64,000 nt of DNA from Branchiostoma floridae (taxonomy: Eukaryota; Chordata; Leptocardii; Amphioxiformes; Branchiostomatidae). Below the pieces are notes generated by a model. It had not been told where the DNA came from. It made no database searches and saw nothing but the letters and a program-made list of their open reading frames with translations. The position numbers were made by a program, and so were the translations under genes. Shown here piece by piece: positions 12,801-23,731 of the stretch (position 1 is its first letter; each line of letters opens with the position of its first letter). The stretch is from the NCBI RefSeq assembly GCF_000003815.2, contig NC_049988.1, positions 1,271,930 through 1,335,929 on the forward strand, read 5' to 3'.

Positions 12801-15800
12801 GGTAATTTTGAATTACGGGTCTTTGAGTGATAAATAAATGCGGTAATTTTTTTCTTTTATTTCATGGAATTTCACAGTGCGCATAGCTAGGAATATGGAG
12901 CCGGCACATTTTTCCATAGAGGTCTTAAAATATTTTAAAAGTGACGTGATAGTCGCAGNNNNNNNNNNNNNNNNNNNNNNNNNNNNNNNNNNNNNNNNNN
13001 NNNNNNNNNNNNNNNNNNNNNNNNNNNNNNNNNNNNNNNNNNNNNNNNNNNNNNNNNNCGTGATAGTCGCAGAAGCGAAAGGTTGTACTAAAACCCCCAT
13101 CGAAGTTGCTCGCGAAGCCCCTTTTCGAACAGTGGCATTTTAAGATTTAGTCTAGTTTGACTCAGCAAATGATATGAGCTTGAGTTGTCTTTATTATCTT
13201 GACCAGGTGCGAATTTAGAACAGTCAGTTGTTTGCATGGAGAGGCAGATGGGTGAAATATGTTTTATTTCTTGGAATATTGCATTGCCATTGCTATTTTG
13301 TGTATTAAACTTTTAAATGTTTAAAAATAGAAATATGTTCCTCACCTCCTTCCCCATCTTTGACTCCCAAGTAACTGCAGTGGAGCGGTCATTGAGTTTT
13401 CCAAGGTGCCATCCATCCAAGTAGGCATAGAGCGAATTACCAGTATTAGTTATAGTTGCGTTAGGAACGTCAGGATACAATTCGCCGTCGAACAGAAAGG
13501 CCACTTCAAATTCCGCATTATCCTCCGGTGTGCCGTACATGATTTCACACCTGTAGACAACCTTGTAGTGCTCATCGATGATTGCGTTATGAAGCACAGG
13601 CTTGTCTGTCAAGGTGGGTGTTATGTCTGGAACAGTATAGATTTTCAAAATTAATAGAATAAATATTTTTTTCACCATATAAACTTTTTTTCCAAACAAA
13701 AAGCTTTTTATAAAAAAAAACACATTGAACATTCGAAATGTTTTCCCATACCCTACGATCTCCTCTAAAGTAGCCCTACTATATGGAATCGGCAACATAT
13801 CCTATAAATTAAACGATGCTCATTCATATAATTCAACTTTTGAAAGACTAAGATTAATGATTCAGTGCGACTTTTTCGTCAATTAGGGTAAATGTTATTA
13901 CCCACCTCCACATTTCTTGTGGTAGAAATTGTATGCTTCACCAGGATCACAAGGTGCACCGGATCCTGCAAAAAAGTCAACTGTCATAGGTTATCTTCGG
14001 ATGATCACGTCGCTTTTTGATTTCATCAAAGGTGCACTACTTAAAAAAATGTTAAGAAGTTGTGTATGTGGTAAAATAATTCCTGTAAACATGCATACAT
14101 TCCCACGCCAAGTTTCAAGTCATTTGGTTGAACCATATTCAGACCAGACTTTTATGGTCAACCCTGCACCGGAGGTCTGACTCCTGTAACCCCTAAACGA
14201 CTTATCATATGGCCACTAAATTTTCAGAGAATGGTTTAGATATATTAACATCGACTATCATAATGCCACCAGGTGGCATAATACCGCCGCCTAAAAAAAA
14301 ACGTTAGTATAGAGGTATTCCCAAGATTTTCTTGAACACCGAATGTTAAATATCCTAAATGTAATACAATTCAGATGTTTACGTGTTGAAGGCAATCTTG
14401 AGAAGGCCTCTATAACAATGTTTTGGGAGGTGGCGGTATAATGGCACCTGGTGGAATTATGCGAATATATGTTATCTGATTTTTTTTTAAATTGACGCTA
14501 TTATGACGTTATATTACGTAATTATGACGCCATCAATTTAACTGTATTTGCTGGACCCATGAAAAAAGGTATCCCCAGAAAACTTCTATAGAATTAGAAC
14601 AGCAAGTGCAGATAACAGAATGGTAATGTTTGTTACGACCTGTTTTGCCAATACTAACATAAATGACGTAACAATTACGTCATAAAATGATGCCATGCAT
14701 ATCGTTAAATGCAAGTCCCGTGGTGGGAGCCACACACCGAGCATGAAAAAAAAACGCCGCACTTATCGAAAATTTTAGGGGACCTTCCCGGTATGAGCGT
14801 TCAAAACCTAGTCTCATGGACGCACCGGAGGCAATAACTGTCGTATTGAGGTCACCTAAATGACACTGATTTGCACATGCGACAGTCGTGTGAGGTCACC
14901 TGAGTGGTACCGAATGGTAGCTCGCTCCAGACCCTTACGATTTAGCCCCGCCTATTGTAAGCTCATCGCAATTCAGCCCCTGGCTGCAGAGAGAGAGAGA
15001 GATTTCGGCACACACAAAGCATAATAATGTACGTTTCTGCAATAGTGGTATCGTTATGACTTATGAGTGACGTAAATTACGATTTTATCGGCTAAACCCG
15101 CCTCGTGTGGAACTTCCGTCATACTTAAAGGGATAAAACAAAAAGTTGACTGATAAGTGTCCTATTAAATAAAGTATGCCATGTCCTCTGTTACCAATGA
15201 CGACGGCACTGACGCCAATGTATGTGATTGCAACGACGTCAATATGCCTGGATGGGCAATATGAAATTTTATAAAATGCCTTTATTTCTACGTATAACCC
15301 AAATAAAATGGACTAAAACGTCCAAATTTTTTTTCTAATACTCAAGGTATTGACAAAATTTGAATAATAATAAACTGAATTTACCGTAGCTAATGACACT
15401 GTCCATCATCTTTCATTTTGAAGTCACCAAATAAGCATTAACTATCACGATGTCTTCATTAAATTACATAAGATGTTAACCCTCAAACACCCGAGTGGGG
15501 TCCATTTGGACCCCAGGCGTAAATTTTGAAGTGCCATTTCAACATTCTTCATCTGAAGAAAAATTCCTTCCGTGACTTTGTCAGCAAATATCTTCTATAT
15601 TCTCCTAAGTTTTTATGACGATTGGTACAATAATGTGGAAGCTATAAAGAAAGTCCGTGATCAATCCGTCTGGGATCCAAACGGACCTCAGCAAAAAAGT
15701 GCAGCTTTTGAAACAAACTTTTGAGTCTAACTCTCTAACTACTCATTGTATCACCACCATACTTTTAGATATTGATAAACATGTAAAACTAAAACCTCAT

Positions 15801-17670
15801 AAAAAACTTCTGTGCCATCACCATATAATATGAAGACATTATGACGTCATTTAGCTAATAAGGGCGGTCATCTTGGATTTTGACTAATGACGTCATGAAA
15901 TTAGCATAAATTATATATTTTGAATCATGAAAATAGCATTGAATTTCATAGAATTTTATTGTCGTAAGAAAACAAGCATTGTTTACCAAGAAAACCTTGT
16001 TTAAATCGAAATTGGCAAATTTTGGCAAAAGTATGCCTGTCATAATTCCGTTACCATGGCAACCTCAAATAATGATAAATTTACTTAAGTGACAAAAAAT
16101 ATTTGCTACAATATTTCGGATATATTACCAAGTTTAGTAGCTATAGCACTAGCCGTTCATGAGTTATGCGACATAAAGGTTGCTGAGGGCCTCAGAATTC
16201 CCCTCTCTGGTCAGAATAGGTTTAGTGCAAAACATGGTACTTCTAGTCTTTCCATAAATTATGATAATGAGACGGAATTAGCAACACCTTAACATGTCAA
16301 AATATTCCTCTTATACCGACGAAGCAATGTATGTACAATGATCGCCCGTAGGAATTGGAACTGAGATTTTATGAACAAAACATTTTGGGGACGGTTTTGA
16401 CCCCACTCGGTCATTTTAGTCGCAAAAAAGGTCGGGTGCTTGAGGGTTAATGATATAAGGAACAAGAGTGGTTTAGAAAGAGTACCTTGAAACGTCATTA
16501 ATTGAATTGAAAGTAGCTAAAATAAATTTGCTTGAATAAGAAATCCATTGCCATTGCAACACGAAACATTCCAAACTCACAAATCTTTAGATAGAATTAG
16601 TGTGGGCACTTCTAGCCCCCCGTCTAGATAGGGTTAATTACCAAATTGAGTCAAACATTTACATTTTGGTCCAAAAATGATTTAGAAATCACGAAAGCGC
16701 TTAGTTTGAGATAATGCATGCAATGTATTTTAGCAACAAAAGCATGTGGACATATGTAGTAGACACCCTTGTACCAAATTGCAGGTAATTAGGGTATTAA
16801 AAAGTCATTGGAGCAAATACTAGTAGTTTGGTCTAAAACTCGCATTTCTCTCTATTTTGAACGCATGCAAAAAGCGTTATCAAAATCAGATGGCCTTGTC
16901 AAGGACAAAAGATACGAAAACTAAAAAAATCGTCTGCAGTTCCATGGTACCACACCAGGCGCTAAATGTCGACCTTCCAATGTCAATGACCAACCCAAAT
17001 ATTTCTATCCACATATGAGTTGTTAGGTTATATCTTAGTACACTATTCACCGTGAAAATCAGGAAATAATTATGGACGCATAAACAGACACGCCAAAAGC
17101 AATACCTCATCTTATTTAGAGAAACATAATGTTATCCTTATCTACGGAATGGAAATTAAAAGCGATATATTTTAATCCATGCCTATATGCTATCATGAAA
17201 TACATACACTTTTTTATCTTACAAAATTTTAATTTTTCTTCAATGTTGTGACGCAATCTTGATGTAAATCCCCCCTAATCACTTACCTACACAGTATCCA
17301 CTGGGGCAGCCATACGTCGGGTTTATATTGTACACGTAGAAACCGCCTTGGCATCTTTTCACTTGAATAGGAATCTCTGATACACAGCATAGGGGTGCTA
17401 AGCCGTAGCTGATACATGCTTTCATATCAGTGATTCCATCACCTATGTCTGAGTGGTTCCCATTTAACCAAACTGGGATACGGGTGCCACAGTGCCCGGT
17501 GTTTTGGCACTCTTCTGCCATTTTGCCTCCAGTGTAAGCTGTGAACCGGTACCACCCTGGCACGAGATCATTATCACAGCTAAAGCCCCCACTAACAACG
17601 TGAGCTGTGCTGCGATGAGGCTCGTCCAACTCTGTTGCAGTCAAGCAGGGATCGTTTGCGAAAGCACCAC
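3448..17670 (-). CDS. VWDE-like gene, five in-frame exons (partial at both ends)
   Basis: Exons 17670-17287, 13965-13906, 13626-13346, 4308-4222 and 3843-3448 join on the minus strand with phases 1-1, 1-1, 1-0, 0-0, 0-0 and no stop (1208 bases). The product starts with a ten-cysteine D8C domain, a cysteine linker, an Ig-like segment, a short exon ending WAGIK and a large exon with the SC..-VTQRADGET-F.GYTPEARIQ pattern. This order matches the N-terminal extracellular region of VWDE (von Willebrand factor D and EGF domain protein). The signal peptide exon upstream and the VWD and EGF exons downstream were not found; the latter probably lie past position 1. The last intron found is 9 kb, full of transposons and holds a gap. 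It could also be a truncated paralog. Confidence 0.78.
4222..4308 (-). CDS. VWDE-like exon: 29-residue connector ending WAGIK
   Basis: Phase 0-0. It begins ITCAVRANWN and ends SSEPKWAGIK; VWDE proteins have a comparable cysteine-started segment ending FFAGIK. The acceptor is tttttcttag and the donor gtaaca. It is too short for a frame search alone, but its phase links its neighbours exactly. Confidence 0.78.
4351..4508. repeat. Left end of a TTAA-target MITE family member
   Basis: TTAACCCTTTTCGGACCGG at 4351 matches the starts of related elements at 5277, 33226 and 48749. No matching right end was found, so it is probably truncated. Confidence 0.55.
4509..4562 (-). pseudogene. Duplicated fragment of the 3448-3843 exon inside the neighbouring intron
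   Basis: About 54 bases repeat 3599-3652 with a few differences and encode the same WSDVTQRADGETITMRA segment on the minus strand. No splice signals or continuing frame surround it. It sits just outside the 4222-4308 exon, in the intron. Confidence 0.75.
4782..5129. repeat. Dispersed duplicate of 12400-12834
   Basis: Shares stretches such as GCTGGCGTCATTATTGGTGA, GGTATTTAAATCGCTTA and TTTTGAATTACGGGTCTTT with 12400-12834. It lacks the foldback insert seen in that copy. Confidence 0.75.
5281..6173. mobile_element. TTAA-target (piggyBac-like) MITE
   Basis: CCCTATCTAGACC at the left end and GGTCTACATAGGG at the right end are inverted repeats with one mismatch, and TTAA flanks both (5277-5280, 6174-6177). 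The CCC start and TTAA target are piggyBac traits. The 893-bp interior has no transposase. Relatives are at about 14131-16633, 33226 and 48749. Confidence 0.78.
6178..7220. other. Noncoding stretch
   Basis: No gene, RNA or repeat recognised. The region lies in the large intron of the VWDE-like gene. Confidence 0.45.
7221..7880 (+). repeat. Diverged copy of the 1-kb dispersed repeat R2
   Basis: Contains the R2 signature segments GATATTTGGTGGGTAGGTAGGGGTC, the CTAGCGGCTT phrases, GGTACTGCAGCGCAACT and AGATAGCTCTTGTGCTCAGGA found in full copies at 23732-24770 (minus) and 44391-45479. It appears to hold one and a half tandem pieces. Confidence 0.65.
7881..8730. other. Noncoding stretch
   Basis: Nothing recognised before the retrotransposon fragment starts near 8733. 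Confidence 0.4.
8733..9470 (+). pseudogene. Non-LTR retrotransposon fragment: endonuclease (RTE-like)
   Basis: Frames read ITIVQAYAPTSDATVKD, then DFNAKIGTD, then GKHGIGKTIDNGLRLLEFAR and HGLAIANTF, the order of an apurinic-type endonuclease domain in RTE-like LINE proteins. Frame changes and stops show it is dead. Its reverse transcriptase part resumes near 11530, beyond an insertion. Confidence 0.8.
9471..11509 (-). mobile_element. Second LINE fragment inserted in the first, minus strand, with ORF1 remnant
   Basis: It interrupts the endonuclease/RT element. On the minus strand about 10990-10400 reads as an ORF1-type protein with NELEQYSRRNCLLLHG, then SEIDRAHPLPGRK and RKPPIVIKFVS, broken by stops. 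Upstream of it (11005-11509) are two GC-rich units with a 370-base period, which look like 5' UTR monomers. ACGTTA occurs at both borders and may be the target duplication. Confidence 0.6.
11530..11995 (+). pseudogene. Non-LTR retrotransposon fragment: reverse transcriptase N-terminal part
   Basis: Reads AIKALKQGKSQGIDNVPAEVL, NYRTISLISHPSKI, LKPQAEQILAEEQAGFRK with frameshifts; these are standard RT blocks of RTE-like LINEs. It is the continuation of the 8733-9470 fragment. Confidence 0.85.
11996..12399. other. Noncoding stretch
   Basis: Nothing recognised; it follows the truncated retrotransposon. Confidence 0.4.
12400..12834. repeat. Dispersed duplicate of 4782-5129, carrying a foldback insert
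   Basis: Aligns with 4782-5129 on both sides of the 186-bp palindromic element. Shared phrases include the TATCTGG segment and GCTGGCGTCATTATTGGTGA. Confidence 0.75.
12465..12650. mobile_element. Long-palindrome foldback MITE (Mutator-like)
   Basis: Two arms of about 70 bases are near-perfect reverse complements, from ACCAGACTCCGGATCGCTGG to CCAGCGATCCGGAGTCTGGT, with a short centre. AGTGGAACAT occurs just outside both ends (12455-12464 and 12652-12661), a 9-10 bp target duplication typical of Mutator-like elements. Confidence 0.78.
12959..13058. other. Assembly gap of exactly 100 N with duplicated flanks
   Basis: Both sides carry CGTGATAGTCGCAG directly at the gap border, so the contigs may overlap rather than be separated. 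Confidence 0.97.
13346..13626 (-). CDS. VWDE-like exon: Ig-like segment
   Basis: Phase 1-0. It encodes TPTLTDKPVL..VVYRCEIMYG..EFEVAFLFDGE..LYAYLDGWHLGKLNDRS. It resembles the region after D8C in VWDE, where an Ig-like stretch is followed by LxLG(D/K)-type residues and a cysteine in the next exon. The donor is gtgagg. Confidence 0.8.
13906..13965 (-). CDS. VWDE-like exon: short cysteine linker
   Basis: A 60-base phase 1-1 exon encoding SGAPCDPGEAYNFYHKKCG plus one split residue, with a T-rich acceptor and donor gtgggt. It occupies the same place as the small exon after D8C in the plus-strand receptor gene. Confidence 0.78.
14246..14474. mobile_element. Foldback MITE, copy 1
   Basis: The ends TAACATCGACTATCATAAT and its inverted partner enclose paired arms containing CCACCAGGTG, ACCGCC and AGGCCTCTATA. 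The element is the reverse complement of 26348-26573, so it is a mobile family. Confidence 0.75.
14811..14990 (+). repeat. SINE 3'-part fragment
   Basis: Shares CCTGAGTGGTACCGAATGG.AGCTCGCTCCAGAC with the tRNA-like SINE at 54805-55185. The head is missing. Confidence 0.65.
15480..16446. mobile_element. Second TTAA-target MITE family, intact nested copy
   Basis: The ends CCCTCAAACACCCGA and TCGGGTGCTTGAGGG are inverted (one mismatch), flanked by TTAA at 15476-15479 and 16447-16450. The host around it, GATG-TTAA-TGA, is uninterrupted in the related element at 5894-5903, which proves the insertion point. No transposase frame. Confidence 0.85.
16638..17286. other. Intron sequence of the VWDE-like gene
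   Basis: No coding or repeat signal recognised between the composite element and the D8C exon. Confidence 0.45.
17287..17670 (-). CDS. VWDE-like exon: D8C/D10C domain
   Basis: A phase 1-1 exon of 128 codons. It has ten cysteines in the same order as the receptor D8C exon, with GWYRFTAYTGG, HCGTRIPVW, LCC, FYVYNINPTYGC and YCVG. The acceptor is ttcttcag and the donor gtaagt. Confidence 0.92.
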
Positions 17671-18082
17671 CTGAAGAAACGAAACAATAAGTTGTCGTTA
17701 AAATTCACTGCTTTTAAATGAAGAAAGCCTGATTGCAGCTGCGATGTGGTAAGAATATACTACATCATCAAAACACAGTGTATGCCAGTTAAAACAAATG
17801 CTGTTTTCTCATGGTATAGTAAAGGGGATATAATAAGGAAGTGTTTTGAGGAATTCGCGAAAAGGTCCAGACTACTTGCAAATCAGCTATGGAACTATGA
17901 AATTGAAAGCACAAACAGGCTAGAAACATGTTGCTTAATCAAAGGGACATATTCGACAAATTATGTTATTAAGAGTCATTGCACGAGAAAACCAGGCAAA
18001 AGCAGGCAGAGGCCGGAAAATTGGGGTCGGCCCAATCGACTCAAACTTTTTGTGTGTGATAGGTATGTGGAACTATGAACAG

Positions 18083-18510
18083 TATGGCTGGGTACCGGTA
18101 CAGAAAATTCAGGTCCGGTTCAGGTCCAAAGGATCAGGACCAGGTCCGGACCTGAACCTGGGCCTGATTCAGTGTGACTCATATCAATGGTCCATTTCAC
18201 TACAAAGAAATCTGTTTGGTGGAGTATCAGACTTACACTGGCGTTTTAAAATCCTACAGGTGCTAACTGCACCTGTACGATTGGCTGTAAAACTTGGTAG
18301 AAATTGCCATAAACTCTACTCTACTTCACTCCTGTTATTTCCTTCCACCTGCAAGCGCCCAAATGTGTGAATGCCTGACAAAATAATCTGTTAATTTTCT
18401 AATCGGTCCAACATCCGGTCCACCCAATTTTTTCAGGTCCGGTTTTTCTGGACCGGTCCAATAAGAAAAACCGGTTTTGTACCGGTACGCTGTACCGATA
18501 CCCAGCCCTA
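18083..18510. mobile_element. hAT-like MITE with 8-bp target duplication
   Basis: TATGGCTGGGTACCGGTACAG at the left and CTGTACCGATACCCAGCCCTA (offset one base inward of the end) at the right form inverted ends. ATGAACAG is duplicated exactly at 18075-18082 and 18511-18518. The interior is rich in GGTCC/ACCGG phrases. An 8-bp duplication is the hAT signature. Confidence 0.85.
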
Positions 18511-18518
18511 ATGAACAG

Positions 18519-20890
18519 CCATATAGTTAAAACCCTCCAGCTATTTTTTCCTTACATCCAACAATTTATGGCTGAAAATTACTGAAATTTGGATGGTTAT
18601 CCTGATAAATCTGATAATGGTACACACATAAGTTTTGCATTTCCATTTAGCATGGGTCCTAAAGTGATACAGACCAAAAGTTGAAGATGATGCATTAAAG
18701 TTAAGAGGGTGTGCTAGGGGGTTACCTGAACCATTGAAAGCAGAATTTTTATCACTGTAAATTTAAGTCATTTTAAGGCGCAATAACATCTATGTGCAGT
18801 GGCTCTGGTGAATGGTTTTAATGTTGCTAGAGAGAGGAACGTCTACCTTTAAAAAAAATCGTCGTCTAATTGGCCATACATAACGCGAGCCGTGAGAGGG
18901 GGTCTTTCATGGGGATTTTCGGGTTTTGGGCTATGGTAAATGGCGAATGTTTGTGTAGTTGTTTGTGAACCATGTATAATTGTAAAAAGTATCATGATTG
19001 ATGGGCAATATTACTTTGGGCTCCATATGGGGTTTTTGGGGACATTATAAAAGGAATTATGCTGATTTTATGCATTTTTACTTTAGCTTTCTAATGTTAT
19101 TAAATTACTTCGTAGATATCAGCTATGTCGTGCACAATTAGAAGGCTCTACATGGGGGTTACCAGGACTCCACAAATGTGATGCCATTGAATAGAAAGGA
19201 CACATGGATGCAGATCTACTTCATACATATTGAGAATCATAGAACATGACCGAAACAAAGATCAAGATTAACGCTTTTGAGGATGGATACGTGTACATTG
19301 TACTTTTTTTATCAACTAGGGTATACCTTACAGGTGCAGTATAGGTACTGCTAGAGACAAACAGTATTACGCCAATGGTTTGTTAGTATGCCTGGCTATT
19401 CATTAACTACTATAAGGTCATGCTGATGCGAGTACTTTTTAATCAATTACGGTATACCATAGGGCACAGTACTAGTTAAGGCTACAAATTGCTGTACACC
19501 AATGGCTATTCGTTCATTACCATAAAGACAAACCAAAAACAAAATCTATCACAAAACCTTACAAAAAGAACCCCTTTAGAATGGAACAGTGTATCGTACG
19601 GTCTGCAAAATAGAACAGCTCACAAAAAATCAAAATTCACAAAAAAGACAGTTCACTTTTGTTAAAGTAGTGATATAGCACTTTTTGTCAAAATTACGCT
19701 ATGAAAGAATAAAAGTAACAAATTACAAAAATCACAGCAAAGCAGATTACAATATTTTGCAAGCATTTCAGCAGCACAGAGACAGCATGAAAGCACAGAA
19801 TCTGTGGGCTCTAACATGGAGTCAATAAACTAGATGGGATAGAAGAGGAAGACGAGTGGAAGGCACTGCGAACATGCCATATACTAGCATTGACTGATTG
19901 TATCTCGTCATGTTTGAAGATGTAAAGCTAAAGTAACTAAAACGTGTATCAGACCATTTTCATCTCCCATTGTATAGCCCCCCTGACACTTTCTTTCATA
20001 CAGACATTGGAGACTTCCCTAGGCTTTCAAGAGATTTTGTACTCAATTGCAATATTTCTGATTTTAGGTCCGACCATATCTGTTAGCAATTACAGCTAAA
20101 TATTTAACCAGATTTTTCATCTAATGTAGATCTATGTAAAGGATGTACCATAGACTTTGTTTTTGGTCTGTGGTGTGCACATCGACTATCAGCTTTTTTT
20201 CAGAGAGGTCACCAAGATGGCTGCACACACTCAAATTTCTTAGTAAGTGATTACCTTCTCAATCTGCTAAAATCGTCAGCAAAACAAACCATCTAGGATT
20301 TTTTGGTCTCACGATTTTCTCACGAATGTAGAACACATCAAAGTGAAAATTTCAGAAATTTTTCCAGTTTAGGAAGACTATTAGGAACCTTCGTATTTTC
20401 GTGGGAGGGCGCCATCCATGCTGAGCTCTCTACCTTCAGCTGAGAGGTACTGACCGAGCCAACAATCTATTACAAAAACACCTGCACTTAGTTCTTATCT
20501 TTGTGTACTACTGGTTAGGTAGGTACTATAACGTTATATCTTATCCTGATTCTATTGCCACTTGGTTGGAGCATCGGACAGTGCCTCTCCACCGCTTATT
20601 ATGCTTGTTATGTAGATCTAAACTAATTTTTAGCAACTGTATTTTTAACTATTAGAATTTTGGTAATATTCCCATGATAGGGTTTTTTTTTTATCTCTTG
20701 TAATACGCAACAATTAACCAAATAGTTTTTAAGTTATCATGTATTATGTGATGTGCCTGAATGTGAATCTAGTAAGAGAGTGTAAAGTTTCGTTGCTGGT
20801 ATTTCTTACATACATTGAGGATTTGCAAGTTAGATGCCTTCGTTTGTCAGTCTGAATACTGCATGTATAGCAGGTCTTTATGTATTGATA
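18519..20890. other. Intergenic stretch without recognised genes
   Basis: AT-rich, with no exon-like frame that I can support. It should contain or adjoin the missing first exon and promoter of the VWDE-like gene, but no convincing signal peptide exon was seen. Confidence 0.45.
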
Positions 20891-20894
20891 CTTT

Positions 20895-21600
20895 ATTGTG
20901 GGGATATGGATACTAATCCTGGACCAACAGACCTACATTTGCCCAGGAAAGGCCTTCACTTGTGCCATCTGAACACTTGTAGCTTGAGAAATAAGACGCA
21001 TGAACTATAAGAGTTACTAGAACACAATAGCTTGAAATATCGCACTGACTGAAACGCATCTGGACTCTAATGATTGTGAACTGTGCCCGGATGGGTGGTC
21101 AATGGTCAGGAAGGATCGGAATCGGCACGGAGGAGGTGTGGCCGTTCTGATACGTGAGGGGCTATCTTGGAAAGAGAGAAATGAACTGAATAATGATAAT
21201 GTGGAAATGCTCTGGCTAGAGGTTAATATACCGCGGCCTGCACCAATGCTGATCGGTTGTGTTTACAGACCACCTGGATCTTCAATTCAGTACTTCAATA
21301 ACACGTTGGATGCCATTGACCACGCAACAGACACGAACAAAGAGGTCTTCGTACTAGTGGACTTTAATGCTGACTGATCTAACTCAGAGTGTCAGTGAAG
21401 TAACGACTAGCACAGACTGCAGTAAGGTACAACCTTTCTCAAACTGTGTCAGACCCTACCAGGATTACAGTTAACGAGAACGGCCACACAAACCGTTACG
21501 TGTATCGATCTGGCTTTTACAAACTGCAAGGAAAGGTGCACAACAACAAAGCCAACCCCTCTTGGTTTTACGGATCACATCATTATCTGTTTCCCTTGTC
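20895..21600 (+). pseudogene. CR1/L2-like LINE fragment: endonuclease
   Basis: Frames read GDMDTNPGPTD, then LHLCHLNTCSLRNKTHEL, MVRKDRNRHGGGVAVLIREGL, LIGCVYRPPGSS and VLVDFNAD, the endonuclease blocks of CR1/L2-type LINE ORF2. Several stops interrupt it, and it ends at the start of another repeat. Confidence 0.85.
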
Positions 21601-22190
21601 AAATAAGGTCAGCCATCTTGGATTTTGACCAATGACGTCATTAAAGTAGCATAAATTATACATTTAGCATTATGAAAATTGCGTTGAATTTCATAGAATT
21701 TAATTTTTTAAAGAAAACAAGTGCAGTTTACAAACAAAAACTTTGTTTAAATCAAAATTGGCAAATTTTGGCAAAAAATGCCTGTCAGAATTCCGTTGCC
21801 ATGGCAACCCAACAAAAATGCTAAATTTACTTCATTGTTTGAAAATGTTTGCTAACAATATTTTGTGATAAATTACCAAGTTTGTTAGCTTGAGCGTTTA
21901 TGAGTTATGAGACATAAAGGTTGCTGATGGACTGAAAATTTCCCTTTCTGGTCAGAATAGGTTTAGTACAAAACATGGTCCTTGTGATCTTTTGCATAAA
22001 TTATGATGATGAGCTGAAATTAGCAACACCTTAACATCTCAAAATATTCCTCTTACATTGACGAAGCAATACATGTACAATGATCACCGATAGAAATCGG
22101 AAGAGATTTTATGAAGAAAACATTTTGAGGTCCATTTGTACCCCACTCGGTCATTTTAGTCGCAAAAAAGGTCGGGTGCTTAAGGGTCAA
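21601..22190. repeat. Truncated copy of the 15480-16446 MITE
   Basis: Aligns with about 15860-16446: AGCATAAATTATA, CCATGGCAACC, GTCGCAAAAAAGGTCGGGTGCTTAAGGGTCA. Only the right end remains, and it ends GGGTCAA instead of GGGTTAA. Confidence 0.78.
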
Positions 22191-23731
22191 GTTCAACAAA
22201 ACCAAATCAACTCCAATAAGATAATTATACGTTAAGTTACATATAAAACCAAATTAACTTAAGAAATATAAACATAACAATTGCTTCTAAAAAAAGCTGT
22301 GTTTTGGCTTGTAGTAGGGATATCGTCAGGAAAAAGTACATCGGTGCTTCGCCGGCGCTCATCAATAAACATGAGAATTACATCAAAATAAGCAGAGACA
22401 ACCAAAACAAGTGCTTTAAAAAAGCTGGCATTTTGCCAAGGTTTGCTTGACTGTGTGAACGTTTTTTCTAGTTATTACAATGTCATATAAAAAGAAACAG
22501 AGTAAACCTGATATGGTCGCATGGAGAGATTCACAAATATGCAAATGAGGCATGTACAGGCATATAAAAATGAATATGTTTAGTGAAATGTTTTGTCAAA
22601 CAGTATGCAATTTTTTCGAGAAAATCAGTTTCTTCTCGTGTAATTATGTGAAAATGCAAATAGTGACCCGCCAATATTATCTATTGCTATTTTTCGTGTA
22701 ACGCTTTGAGATCGCGTAGCTCGCGTTTTACTAAACTCAGGTTAGCGTTTTGCTGCGGTAATACGATCATGAGTTGACGTCATCATCTTAGAATGTTTCG
22801 CTGACGTCATTGTCTACTTATATATCCACATACAATGCATTCGCCTGATTACGCATTCATTTCATCTTTATGAATAGCTAATGCAAAACTGTTATGTCAG
22901 ATAATTCAATAAACTATATCTTACACCAATGGATCTGAAATATCGCCATACGAGCGTTTCATTCATTCGATGTAACCAGATGTTAAGAGGCTTTCAGTAC
23001 CAACCACAACTGGTAACGAATGCGTAAAATGGAGGTTTAAAATTTGAGTGGGATGTACTGTTGTTCGCCTAAGCCGTAAGACCAGTCCACGAGAGAGAGA
23101 GAATTGGGAAGGGCTTTCGGAAGGGCCTTTGGAAGGGCTGGGTTAACCATTGGTTGAACCATTGGTTGAGCCATTGATTGATTGAAGAAACGGGGCACAG
23201 AGTTTTGGCGCCAGAGGGCGCCAAAACAAAAATTGCACAAAACCAGATTGGCTTAGATAACATAAAACCATACTGCCAAATGACTTAACCAGAATTTTAA
23301 CCTTGGCGTAAAGTACCGCTGGAACATAACAAAAAGAAGTGAGGATTAAAATCAGGATTGAATTTGCATATCAATGTTAAGTGCATAAAGGTTTTGAAAA
23401 ATTGCCAGCGTTCGGGTTGCTTTGATACAGTTGGACCATCAATGCAAATATATACATAAACATTGTGCCCTAACTTCATCAAATTGCAGTGTTTTTTTAG
23501 TATCAAAATATTATTTATTGCGGACACTATACTAATCGGCATAAAACCCAAATGCACCCAAAGCTACCATGGGGAATTCAGGAAAATGATATCTATCGGC
23601 GATTATTCCAAAAATCACTACAGATTCACGTCCGGTTTGCACTCAGTGATATAGAGCCTGATTGCCGAGAATCTACGCTGAACTGTAGTACTATAGCTAT
23701 GATATATTTAGGCCATTCTGATCTCAATTTT
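22191..23731. other. Intergenic stretch with a small palindrome
   Basis: No gene recognised. Near 23212 a perfect hairpin occurs, with arms TTTTGGCGCC and GGCGCCAAAA around AGAG. Short GAAGGGC and ACCATTGGTTGA direct repeats lie just before it. Confidence 0.45.

Larger units (their letters stand above)
14131..16633. mobile_element. Composite TTAA-family element with several nested insertions
   Basis: The left part (CAGACCAGACTTTTATGGTC, about 14140) and the right end (GTCTAGATAGGG then TTAA at 16634) match the element at 5281-6173. Inner stretches near 14500, 15060-15470 and 16451-16633 also align. Inside lie the foldback MITE 14246-14474, a SINE fragment near 14811-14990 and the MITE 15480-16446. 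The left terminal bases have decayed. Confidence 0.6.

Noticed and set aside
16886-17110. Hydrophobic minus-strand frame considered as signal peptide of the VWDE-like gene
   Set aside because: It is downstream of the D8C exon in gene order and has no matching donor in phase 1.
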